Assembly: GCA_026398675.1 (NCBI GenBank)
Contig: JAPLSK010000196.1
Span: 1 to 8,834, forward strand
Reading direction: 5' to 3'
Source: a bacterium
GTDB taxonomy: Bacteria > RBG-13-66-14
DNA length: 8,834 bases
In this document: positions 1 through 4,943 of the stretch, in pieces
Layout of the letters: each line of letters opens with the position of its first letter
Numbering within the stretch: the stretch's first letter is position 1
Program-made: the position numbers and the translations under genes
Notes under the pieces: generated by a model
The model's input: only the letters and a program-made list of their open reading frames with translations
Databases searched by the model: none
What the model was told of the DNA's origin: nothing

Positions 1-2
1 AA

Positions 3-143
3 GACGCCGAATCAAGCCTGGACAACATTCCGGAGGTATCCCCGCCGGCGCCCGAGGACGGCTCCACGGCCTACGACGAGGACGGCAACGCCTACCAGTA
101 CGACGAGTCAACCGGCGAGTGGGTGCCCGTGGATGGGGGCTAG
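3..143 (+). CDS. C-terminal end of an unknown protein (5' truncated by window)
   Basis: An open frame enters from the left edge and ends at TAG 141-143, giving 46 residues. The tail is strongly acidic and rich in Asp, Glu, Pro and Tyr, and ends YDEDGNAYQYDESTGEWVPV plus DGG. The Y-x-Y-D-x-x-T-G-x-W-x-P pattern resembles short aromatic/acidic tails (OCRE-like octamer motifs) at the ends of some multi-domain proteins, but no domain can be assigned. A strong terminator starts 18 bases after the stop, supporting this as a real gene end. Function unknown. Confidence 0.6.
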   Translation, partial: DAESSLDNIPEVSPPAPEDGSTAYDEDGNAYQYDESTGEWVPVDGG

Positions 144-161
144 AGTAGAAGCAATGCGAAA

Positions 162-188
162 GGGAGCCGATACGGGCTCCCTTTTTTT
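162..188 (+). terminator. Intrinsic terminator between convergent genes
   Basis: A perfect 7-bp stem (GGGAGCC 162-168 with GGCTCCC 175-181) and a 6-base loop are followed by seven T (182-188). It ends the partial gene on the + strand. Read on the - strand it follows the corA stop at 215, but has only TTTC after the stem, so it would be weaker there. Confidence 0.9.
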
Positions 189-214
189 ATCCTGCCGTCG
201 GACTACGGAAAGTG

Positions 215-1135
215 CTACTTGCGCCAGAAGCGCCAGACGACGAGGAAGATAACCGCGGCTAAAACGCTGAAGCCAACGATGATCGGCCAGGCGTAATCCA
301 GTTGGGACAGGGGGATTTTGACGTTCATCGAGAAGGCGCTGACGACGAAGGTCGGGAGCATGATCGTCACGGTGAGGATCGTCAGGCGCTTCATGATGAT
401 GTTGAGGTTGTTGCTAACGATGGAGACGCGGGCGTCCATCAGGTTCGAGAGGATGTTGGAGTATATCTCCGACTGCTTCAGGGCCTGGTTGTTCTCGATG
501 GCGATGTCTTCGAGAATCTCGACGTTGCGTTCCGAGAGATCTAGGCGGCGGGCGTTGACGCGCAATTTCTCGAGCACCATCGCGTTCTGGTTCAGCCCGT
601 TAAGGATATAGACCAGGCTCTTCTCCAGGGTGAAAAGGTTCAAAAGGTACTTGTTGTCCATCGAGGCGCTGATCTTGTCCTCGATATCCTCGGCGACGAC
701 GTTGATCACCTTCAGGTGCCCGAGGAAGTGGTTGATCACCTCGTAGATCAGCCTGAGCATCACGTCGTTGAGTGTGGCGAGCTTGAAGGGCAGCTTGCCG
801 TTGAGCAGGCTGATCTCCTGGGGGGCGACGATGATCAGCCGCTCCGGGGTGAGGAAGATGCCGATGGAGGTGACTTTGAAGAAGAACTCGTCCTCCGGGG
901 CGTACTGGGTGGGCTCCTTGAGAATCATGGAGAGGATGCGGGCGTCCAGGTCGTACTCGAAGCGGCTCAGCTCGTCGGGGTCCAGGGCCGAGGAGAGGTT
1001 GTAGGAGTCTATGCCGTAGCGGTCCACCAGGGATTGTAGCTCGACGGTCGTGGGGGTGATGAATATCTGGAACGGACTCTGTTCTTGATCGGAGGGGATC
1101 AGGTTTCCATCGATGAATTGCAGGTTACGGACCAT
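215..1135 (-). CDS. CorA-family divalent metal ion transporter
   Basis: Encodes 306 residues, the usual CorA length. CorA proteins are homopentameric inner-membrane channels for Mg2+ or other divalent ions. The first ~245 residues form the soluble alpha/beta and long-helix funnel (IxxALDPDELSRFEYD early, then the helical stretch ending near LTILTVTIMLP). Two membrane helices close the protein, at about residues 253-270 and 283-302, with the basic tail WRFWRK. The signature loop after TM1, normally GMN, reads SMN (269-271; codons 323-331). Translation starts at ATG 1135-1133 with AGGAGGT (1141-1147) five bases upstream. Substrate (Mg2+, Co2+ or Zn2+ efflux) cannot be told from sequence. The leader contains a terminator hairpin (1210-1256) downstream of a possible promoter, so attenuation is conceivable. 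Confidence 0.9.
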   Translation of the reverse strand: MVRNLQFIDGNLIPSDQEQSPFQIFITPTTVELQSLVDRYGIDSYNLSSALDPDELSRFEYDLDARILSMILKEPTQYAPEDEFFFKVTSIGIFLTPERLIIVAPQEISLLNGKLPFKLATLNDVMLRLIYEVINHFLGHLKVINVVAEDIEDKISASMDNKYLLNLFTLEKSLVYILNGLNQNAMVLEKLRVNARRLDLSERNVEILEDIAIENNQALKQSEIYSNILSNLMDARVSIVSNNLNIIMKRLTILTVTIMLPTFVVSAFSMNVKIPLSQLDYAWPIIVGFSVLAAVIFLVVWRFWRK

Positions 1136-1209
1136 CGCTCACCTCCTGGGGTTACGGCCGGATCGGCCCGGAATGGGTCTGTCGGGGCGGGGTGGAGGAG
1201 GTCCGGGAT

Positions 1210-1256
1210 AAAAAAGCGGAAACGGCCGACTGGTTAACCATGCTGCGACGTTTCCG
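1210..1256 (-). terminator. Intrinsic terminator on the - strand, upstream of corA
   Basis: On the - strand, CGGAAACG (1256-1249) pairs perfectly with CGTTTCCG (1224-1217). The loop contains the palindrome TGGTTAACCA (1240-1231), and the stem is followed by C and six T (1216-1210). It lies ~130 bases after the stop of the secreted-protein gene (1388) and 75 bases before the corA start. It either terminates the upstream gene or acts as an attenuator in the corA leader. Confidence 0.75.
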
Positions 1257-1315
1257 GCGGGTTGACGCCCAAGTTGTTAAACGTTTTCTATCCCGCGGAT
1301 CACCCCCAAGGGGGA

Positions 1316-1345
1316 ATTATAGCTCACCGGCGGAAGGATAGGCAA
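1316..1345 (-). promoter_or_regulatory. Possible corA promoter
   Basis: On the - strand a perfect TATAAT (1321-1316) is preceded by TTGCCT (1345-1340) with an 18-base spacer. Transcription would start near 1308, giving a ~170-base corA leader that includes the terminator hairpin at 1210-1256. The weak -35 makes this tentative. Confidence 0.35.
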
Positions 1346-1387
1346 ACGAAAAATCGCCGCCTCCCGCCTCCGGTCGCCGCACGCCGC

Positions 1388-2098
1388 CTACATCCGCTCG
1401 ACCACCGCCTCCACCACGTGCATCCAGTCGTTCTGCGCGTCCATCCACACCGGCCCGTTCGACGAATCGGACGAGTACCAGCAGGAATACGACCCCGGCG
1501 CCAGCGCGTTGGAGAGCCCGCTGGAAAGCTCCGTGTTCGAGCTCCAGCCGGGGTGGATGACCTCGCCCTCCCCCAGCTCCACGTCCCAGTCCGAGACGTC
1601 CACCTCGATCCACGCCGCGGCGGCCCCGCTCATGTTCATCGTCAGGGTGTGGAGCGGCTCTCCGACGGGTTTCATCGTCCCGTCCTGGCCCGAGTCGGCG
1701 TAGAGCATCACTTCCAGGAGCGGATCCGTGGCCTGCGCCTGGACGGAGACCATCGCCGGGTAGCCCGACCACAGGATGCGGTAGGCGACCAGCCGGCAAT
1801 CGAAGGGCGCGGTGAACGTGGTCGCCAGGGGGTAGTACTCGTACCAGGAGTGGTCGTCGGCGTACTGCGGCCCCCAGGAGAGAATCCAGCGGCCCTGGGC
1901 GTCCTCGTAGACGAGCTGCCCGCCCTGGTCGTCGGCGGTTTGGCCGGTGGCGATCGAAGCGGTCGCCTCGGCCTCCATCATCGGCGTCCTGTCCGCCTCG
2001 GCCCTGGATTCCTCGACGGGGGCGGAGGGCGTCGGGGCGGGCGTCTGCGCCGCCGCAACGGTAACAATCAACGTTGCCAGTAAAATTGTGCTACGCAT
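1388..2098 (-). CDS. Secreted beta-rich protein of unknown function
   Basis: Encodes 236 residues. An N-terminal signal peptide (MRSTILLATLIVTVAAA, cleavage probably before Q18) is followed by a Pro/Ala/Glu-rich linker to about residue 58. The rest is a compact Trp/Tyr-rich domain with motifs such as FTAPFDCRLVAYRI, WIEVDVSDWDVELGEGEV and SYSCWYSSDSS. This order (aromatic strand, Pro-x-x-C, later W-x-E-V-D-[VL]-S, then an acidic 'gegevi' strand) resembles the small jelly-roll modules of secreted proteins in candidate phyla and Bacteroidetes-like bacteria; that is inference from pattern. Two Cys (C101, C206) could form a disulfide in the periplasm or outside. Start ATG 2098-2096 has GGGAGGT (2110-2104) five bases upstream. 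It is transcribed divergently from the beta-barrel gene at 2169. No C-terminal sorting signal is evident. Confidence 0.7.
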   Translation of the reverse strand: MRSTILLATLIVTVAAAQTPAPTPSAPVEESRAEADRTPMMEAEATASIATGQTADDQGGQLVYEDAQGRWILSWGPQYADDHSWYEYYPLATTFTAPFDCRLVAYRILWSGYPAMVSVQAQATDPLLEVMLYADSGQDGTMKPVGEPLHTLTMNMSGAAAAWIEVDVSDWDVELGEGEVIHPGWSSNTELSSGLSNALAPGSYSCWYSSDSSNGPVWMDAQNDWMHVVEAVVERM

Positions 2099-2100
2099 CT

Positions 2101-2128
2101 TTGACCTCCCAAGTGTTACTATTATACT
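2101..2128 (+). promoter_or_regulatory. Promoter for the beta-barrel gene
   Basis: TTGACC (2101-2106) and TATACT (2123-2128) are separated by 16 bases, close to the housekeeping consensus. The predicted start near 2135 leaves a ~34-base leader containing GGGAGGG at 2156-2162. The -35 overlaps the ribosome binding site of the divergent gene. Confidence 0.6.
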
Positions 2129-2147
2129 CGATGTGTGTGTTTTTCAT
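2121..2147 (-). promoter_or_regulatory. Promoter for the secreted-protein gene
   Basis: A perfect TATAAT occurs on the - strand at 2126-2121. A weak -35 candidate, ATGAAA (2147-2142), lies 15 bases upstream. A start near 2114 would place the Shine-Dalgarno site (2110-2104) right after the 5' end. The -10 overlaps the + strand -10. Confidence 0.5.
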
Positions 2148-2168
2148 TTCAATTTGGGAGGGTAGACG

Positions 2169-2624
2169 ATGCGGATTCTCACGGTTGCGTTAATTCTGGC
2201 GTTGGCGCTGACGGCGTCGGCGCAGGTGCGCGATTTCGGCCTCGGGCTCATCATAGGCGAGCCGACCGGCCTTTCGGCCAAGTGGAACTTCTCGCCCCCG
2301 TCCGCCATAGACTTCCACCTGGCCTGGTCCATCCTTGGGGGGGGCATCGCCGCCGGGGCGGACTATCTCTTCCACTTCGGCTGGCTGGAATCTCCCTGGC
2401 GGCCGTACCTGGGCGTCGGCGGGCGGATTGCCGTCTTCGAGGAAAATAAGGGCAAGTTCCCCGAGGGCGGGATGTACGTCTCCGGCCGGGGCCTGATCGG
2501 GGTCGAGTACCTCTTCCTGGAGGGGCACCTGGGGGCGTCGGCGGAGCTTGGCCTGGGGCTGTACTTAATTCCGGGGATGGGCTTCGATGTTTCCGGCGGC
2601 CTGGCCCTGCGGTACTATTTCTAG
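2169..2624 (+). CDS. Small outer-membrane beta-barrel protein (DUF3996-like)
   Basis: Encodes 151 residues. A signal peptide (MRILTVALILALALTASA, cleavage before QVRDFG) is followed by alternating amphipathic strands: GLGLIIGEPTGLSAKWNF, AIDFHLAWSI, AAGADYLFHFGW, PYLGVGGRIAVF, GLIGVEYLFLEGHLGASAEL and FDVSGGLALRYYF. The 'GEPTGLS.K' opening, 'ADYLxH', 'YxGVGGR' and terminal aromatic 'RYYF' match what I know of the DUF3996 family of small ~8-strand barrels. The C-terminal Phe fits recognition by the BAM complex. Start ATG 2169 is preceded by GGGAGGG with a 6-base gap. Its presence indicates a diderm envelope. Function is unknown. No terminator other than the repeat at 2651-2684 follows. Confidence 0.7.
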   Translation: MRILTVALILALALTASAQVRDFGLGLIIGEPTGLSAKWNFSPPSAIDFHLAWSILGGGIAAGADYLFHFGWLESPWRPYLGVGGRIAVFEENKGKFPEGGMYVSGRGLIGVEYLFLEGHLGASAELGLGLYLIPGMGFDVSGGLALRYYF

Positions 2625-2650
2625 GAGTCACCAGGGTGAGGGTTACCTAA

Positions 2651-2684
2651 AAAGCGGCGGGGACTAAAGTCCCCGCCCTACATT
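2651..2684. repeat. Palindromic repeat, family 1 (copy 1)
   Basis: A perfect 10-bp stem (GGCGGGGACT 2656-2665 with AGTCCCCGCC 2668-2677) is preceded by an A-tract and followed by CTACAT. The same plan recurs at 2711-2745, 5562-5597, 8042-8085 and 8291-8336. On the - strand the hairpin is followed by GCTTTTT, so it looks like a - strand intrinsic terminator. Confidence 0.85.
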
Positions 2685-2710
2685 TACGAAGGCTAGGTTG
2701 AGGGCTGCTT

Positions 2711-2745
2711 TTATAAACGGGAGGGTCAGGAGACCCTCCCCTACG
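2711..2745. repeat. Palindromic repeat, family 1 (copy 2)
   Basis: Stem GGGAGGGTC (2719-2727) pairs with GACCCTCCC (2732-2740), with loop AGGA, preceded by TTATAAAC and followed by CTACGT. The stem sequence differs from copy 1 but is fully paired. It ends one base before the first possible iorB start codon (TTG 2747). Upstream, TTGAGGGCTG (2698-2707) resembles GTGAGGGCTG before the copy at 5562. Confidence 0.85.
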
Positions 2746-2746
2746 T

Positions 2747-3409
2747 TTGAAGTGTGAACCGTTCGCCGCCTCCCCGTCTCATTTGCGTTCCGCGAGTTTA
2801 CAGCCCGCGATTTTTATCCTAGACTTCCGCTTCATCGTCGGGGTCGGGGGCCAGGGTATCGGCGCCGCCTCCCGGGTGATAACCTCCGCGGCTAAGGCCG
2901 CCGGGGTCTCGGTGAGGAGCGTGGAGACCCACGGGCTGGCCCAGCGCGGCGGGGTGGTCGTCTCCACCGTGCGCATCGGCGGGACGCCCGATTCCAGCCC
3001 CCTCATCGCCCCGGGCGAGGCCGACGTCCTCTTCGCCCTGGAGCCGGTGGAGGCTTGGCGTTCGAGCCGTTACCTGCTCCGGGGCGGCGGCGTGCTCCTC
3101 AACACCTCGAAGATAGACCCGCTGTGGGTGCGGCTGGAGAGGGAGCCCTACCCGCCGGTGGAGGAGATTATCGCCGCGTTCAAGGGGTTCGCCGGGCGGG
3201 TCATCGCCCTGGACGCCACCGCCTTCGCCGTGGAGCGGGGGAGCTGGATTTCGTCCAACGCCGTTCTCTTGGGGGCGCTGGCGGCGTCGGGCGCCCTGCC
3301 ATTCGACGGGCGGTTCATCGAGGAGGGGATAGGGGCCCAAAGCAAGCCCTCGCACCTCGAGCGCAACCTGGCCTGTTTCCGGCGCGGCTTGGAAGAAAAA
3401 CCGCGCTGA
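2747..3409 (+). CDS. iorB: Indolepyruvate:ferredoxin oxidoreductase subunit beta (orphan)
   Basis: Encodes up to 220 residues; family members are ~190-200. IorB is the gamma-type subunit of the enzyme that oxidatively decarboxylates aryl-pyruvates from aromatic amino acids to acyl-CoA, reducing ferredoxin in the cytoplasm. The family core is clear: FIVGVGGQGIGAASRV (from residue 29), ETHGLAQRGG (60-69), VVVSTVRIG, ADVLFALEPVEAWR, and the SNAVLLGALAASGALPF region. The catalytic, ThDP and 4Fe-4S-bearing subunit IorA is not next to it. The start is unresolved: TTG 2747 gives the longest form, TTG 2783 is another option, neither has a Shine-Dalgarno site, and the ~25 residues before the core look unlike the family. 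The 5' edge touches a palindromic repeat, so the original start may be lost or changed. Rubredoxin 1 follows 48 bases later and could be co-transcribed. Confidence 0.85.
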   Translation: MKCEPFAASPSHLRSASLQPAIFILDFRFIVGVGGQGIGAASRVITSAAKAAGVSVRSVETHGLAQRGGVVVSTVRIGGTPDSSPLIAPGEADVLFALEPVEAWRSSRYLLRGGGVLLNTSKIDPLWVRLEREPYPPVEEIIAAFKGFAGRVIALDATAFAVERGSWISSNAVLLGALAASGALPFDGRFIEEGIGAQSKPSHLERNLACFRRGLEEKPR

Positions 3410-3457
3410 TCGTGAATTGGCCGTTCACCACACCGCCACGATAACCGAGGAGTCGGC

Positions 3458-3616
3458 ATGGACAAGTACGAGTGCACCATCTGCGGCTACATCTACGATC
3501 CGAAGAAGGGCGACGCGGGCGGCGGCGTCAAGCCCGGCACCGCTTTCGCCGACCTGCCCGACGATTGGGTCTGCCCGGAGTGCGGGGCGGAAAAAGACGC
3601 CTTCGAGCGGATTTAA
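3458..3616 (+). CDS. Rubredoxin 1
   Basis: Encodes 52 residues, the standard rubredoxin length. Rubredoxins carry one Fe bound by four Cys and shuttle single electrons in the cytoplasm, commonly to rubrerythrin, superoxide reductase or flavodiiron proteins. The metal ligands are C6-x2-C9 (CTICGYIYDP) and C39-x2-C42 (CPECGAEKDAFE); the typical GxxxGTxFxDLPDDWxCPxCG block is intact. Start ATG 3458 has GAGGAG (3447-3452) five bases upstream. It lies 48 bases after iorB, so the pair may form an operon. Its last codons are repeated 91 bases downstream. It matches rubredoxin 2 at 34 of 52 aligned residues. Confidence 0.95.
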   Translation: MDKYECTICGYIYDPKKGDAGGGVKPGTAFADLPDDWVCPECGAEKDAFERI

Positions 3617-3686
3617 ACTCAGCTCGCGGCACTTGTTCGGAAATTGACGCGGGTGTCCGTCGCGGAATCGGCACAGCGACCCGCCG
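3596..3686 (+). repeat. Imperfect tandem duplication of the rubredoxin 1 tail, unit A
   Basis: This unit starts in the last codons of rubredoxin 1 and extends ~70 bases past its stop. It aligns to the next 91 bases (3687-3778): the first 19 bases (GACGCCTTCGAGCGGATTT) are identical, and further matching blocks include GCTCGCGGC and GCGGAATCGGC in register. Confidence 0.75.
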
Positions 3687-3778
3687 GACGCCTTCGAGCG
3701 GATTTTTAAACCCGGCTCGCGGCGTTTTCTCGGGAAGCGAAACGGGCGTCAGCCGCGGAATCGGCCACGGCGCGCCGC
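3687..3778 (+). repeat. Imperfect tandem duplication of the rubredoxin 1 tail, unit B
   Basis: This second copy still encodes the rubredoxin ending DAFERI, followed by F and a stop, but nothing before it resembles a rubredoxin. It is therefore a non-coding tail remnant. Substitutions and small indels relative to unit A suggest an old event. Confidence 0.7.
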
Positions 3779-3805
3779 GCATTTCCTTTCTTCAGTGAAA
3801 AAGGC

Positions 3806-3833
3806 TTGCTTTTTTCCAAAAGATGGCGATAAT
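3806..3833 (+). promoter_or_regulatory. Possible promoter for rubredoxin 2
   Basis: TTGCTT (3806-3811) and GATAAT (3828-3833) are 16 bases apart, in a locally AT-rich pocket. A start near 3840 would give a ~73-base leader to the TTG start at 3913. Supported only by sequence match. Confidence 0.4.
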
Positions 3834-3912
3834 TCCCCTAGGCTCAGCCACGCATTGGGTGGAAGACGAACCGCGTCCAACCGGGGCCGAACGGTCCAGC
3901 CAAGGAGGCACA

Positions 3913-4074
3913 TTGGAGAAGTACGAATGCACTGTTTGTGGTTACGTGTACAACCCCCGGCGCGGTGATCCGGCGGGTGACATCGAGCCCGGAACAAGCT
4001 TCGACGACCTTCCCGACGACTGGATCTGCCCGGAGTGCGGTGCCGACCTGGATGCCTTCGAGATTCTCGATTGA
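3913..4074 (+). CDS. Rubredoxin 2 (TTG start)
   Basis: Encodes 53 residues with intact ligands C6-x2-C9 (CTVCGYVYNP) and C39-x2-C42 (CPECGADLDAFE) and the GTSFDDLPDDWICPECG block. I chose TTG 3913 because AAGGAGG (3902-3908) lies four bases upstream and the product then begins MEKYEC, matching rubredoxin 1. The longer ATG frame from 3823 would add a 30-residue extension with no family counterpart. It is a diverged paralog of rubredoxin 1. A clear terminator at 4098-4128 closes its transcript, separating it from the DUF2284 gene. Expected role: electron carrier to rubrerythrin or a related peroxide or oxygen detoxifying enzyme. Confidence 0.93.
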   Translation: MEKYECTVCGYVYNPRRGDPAGDIEPGTSFDDLPDDWICPECGADLDAFEILD

Positions 4075-4097
4075 GATGTAAGTTTTTTTTCGAACGG

Positions 4098-4128
4098 GGC
4101 GGAGGCGTTGCGCCGACCGCCTTTTTTT
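4098..4128 (+). terminator. Intrinsic terminator after rubredoxin 2
   Basis: An outer stem (GGCGG 4098-4102 with CCGCC 4117-4121) and an inner stem (GGCG 4104-4107 with CGCC 4111-4114) are separated by a small A/GA internal loop and capped by TTG. Seven T follow (4122-4128). A separate T8 run at 4083-4090 has no good hairpin before it. Confidence 0.88.
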
Positions 4129-4162
4129 CTGGGGGAATCTTCCCGGTGGTTCCCTGGCTTGT

Positions 4163-4202
4163 AATTTGATTGAGAGCGCGTCAAATTGTATATCCGCGTC
4201 AA
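4163..4202. promoter_or_regulatory. Candidate operator repeats at the DUF2284 promoter
   Basis: An inverted repeat, AATTTGA (4163-4169) with TCAAATT (4181-4187) and an 11-base centre, overlaps the -35 box. A direct repeat CGCGTCAA occurs at 4177-4184 and 4195-4202, 18 bases apart, flanking the -35. Either could bind a transcription factor; its identity is unknown. Confidence 0.4.
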
Positions 4203-4214
4203 CTCGTGTAAAAT
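4186..4214 (+). promoter_or_regulatory. Promoter of the DUF2284 leader
   Basis: TTGTAT (4186-4191) and TAAAAT (4209-4214) have an optimal 17-base spacer. The expected start is near 4221, so the transcript opens directly with the structured leader. It lies 58 bases past the rubredoxin 2 terminator. Confidence 0.65.
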
Positions 4215-4230
4215 ATTTGAGACATAGCAG

Positions 4231-4308
4231 AGGACTTGGGTCCGAAGGAGCAACCCCCTCGATTGACGATGTGACCCATCCGGGGGTAAGCGTCCGGGTG
4301 CCAGGAGG
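4231..4308 (+). promoter_or_regulatory. Structured leader RNA resembling a single glycine riboswitch aptamer
   Basis: The leader contains CCGAAGGAGCAA (4242-4253), the best-conserved block of the glycine aptamer. It is followed by a hairpin (CCCCC 4254-4258 with GGGGG 4282-4286) in the P3b position, then TAAGC, GTCC (4292-4295) and GGGTGCCAGGA (4296-4306). From memory, that last block is very close to the AGGTGCCAGGA segment of the second Bacillus gcvT aptamer. GTCC can pair with GGAC (4232-4235) as P1. What differs: only six bases separate the P1 strand from CCGAAGG, leaving no room for P2. Instead TGGGTC (4237-4242) can pair with GACCCA (4273-4278) inside the P3b loop, a possible pseudoknot. 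The 3' block contains the AGGAGG ribosome binding site (4303-4308), so ligand binding could control translation. No typical glycine gene follows. Confidence 0.5.
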
Positions 4309-4317
4309 CTTTCGCGT

Positions 4318-4863
4318 TTGCGAGATAGCGGGATGGATACCGTGAGTACTGGACCGACCGTACAAAACGAGAAATTCGACGCCTACGTCAAACATGCGCT
4401 GGAAATGAAGGCCAGGGACGTCAAGGTCATTCCGGCGGACACGGTGTCGGTCGAACAGTGGGTGAGGGAGAAGTGCCGCTTCGGATGCCGGGGGTACGGC
4501 AAGAGGTTGACCTGTCCACCCCACTCCCCCACACCGGAGGAGACGAAAAACGTAATCTCGGCGTACAAATGCGCGTTACTGATCCACGGCGACGAAAACA
4601 CGCCGCTGAACAGCATCGTCGTGGTACTGGAGCGGGAGATGTTTCTAAACGGATTCGAGAAGGCTTTCGGAATGGGTGCCGGACCGTGCTATTTGTGCGA
4701 CGAATGTGGCGATACGTGCAAGTATCCGGAAGAGGCCAGACCCTCCATGGAAGCATGCGGCATAGACGTCTTCTCCACCGTCAAGGCGCACGGGTTTCCC
4801 CTTGAGGTTCTCAAGGATGAGGGGTGCAAGCCCAATTACTATGGGCTGGTGCTGATAGAATGA
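4318..4863 (+). CDS. DUF2284 family cysteine-rich predicted metal-binding protein
   Basis: Encodes 181 residues from TTG 4318, placed nine bases after AGGAGG (4303-4308); ATG 4333 is an in-frame alternative without a good binding site. The N-terminal half has CRFGCRGYGKRLTCPPHSPT (C53, C57, C66), the family's first Cys cluster with a TCPP turn. The C-terminal half has GPCYLCDECGDTCKYPEEAR (C124, C127, C130, C134), a C-x2-C-x2-C-x3-C pattern as in 4Fe-4S ferredoxins, then SMEACGIDVFSTV (C147) and C170 near the end. No signal peptide or membrane helix is seen, so it is probably cytoplasmic. The family has no settled function; an Fe-S redox or metal-handling role is inference. It has its own promoter and structured leader. 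Rubrerythrin follows 80 bases later on the same strand, suggesting an oxidative-stress or iron context. Confidence 0.88.
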   Translation: MRDSGMDTVSTGPTVQNEKFDAYVKHALEMKARDVKVIPADTVSVEQWVREKCRFGCRGYGKRLTCPPHSPTPEETKNVISAYKCALLIHGDENTPLNSIVVVLEREMFLNGFEKAFGMGAGPCYLCDECGDTCKYPEEARPSMEACGIDVFSTVKAHGFPLEVLKDEGCKPNYYGLVLIE

Positions 4864-4871
4864 ATTTTAAT

Positions 4872-4903
4872 CCCGTGGCGCGCCCGCGTTGCGGCACGGG
4901 TTT
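4872..4903 (+). terminator. Weak hairpin between DUF2284 and rubrerythrin
   Basis: CCCGTG (4872-4877) pairs with CACGGG (4895-4900), enclosing a GC-rich 17-base loop, and only TTT follows. It may partly terminate transcription or stabilise the upstream mRNA; the short T-run makes termination doubtful. Confidence 0.3.
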
Positions 4904-4943
4904 GCACACAAGAACCAACCCCTCACGCGAGGATTGACCCACG

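Noticed and set aside
1136..1316. M-box Mg2+ riboswitch upstream of corA
   Set aside because: I could not find the conserved M-box core sequences; only a terminator hairpin is evident.
1262..2083. 273-residue + strand open frame
   Set aside because: It lies antisense to the secreted protein gene, has Arg/Pro/His-rich low-complexity composition typical of GC-rich shadow frames, and no ribosome binding site.
3472..3798. 108-residue + strand frame spanning rubredoxin 1
   Set aside because: It is out of frame with the intact rubredoxin, and its apparent internal repeat is explained by the tail duplication.
3823..3912. Upstream ATG extension of rubredoxin 2
   Set aside because: The extra 30 residues have no family counterpart and overlap the possible promoter; TTG 3913 has a good AAGGAGG site and matches rubredoxin 1's start.
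4083..4090. T8 run as a terminator just after rubredoxin 2
   Set aside because: The preceding TCTC/GAGA hairpin is weak and separated from the T-run; the hairpin at 4098-4128 is far better.
4130..4230. A second, tandem glycine aptamer upstream
   Set aside because: No CCGAAGG-like core is present there, and the promoter at 4186-4214 leaves no transcribed space.
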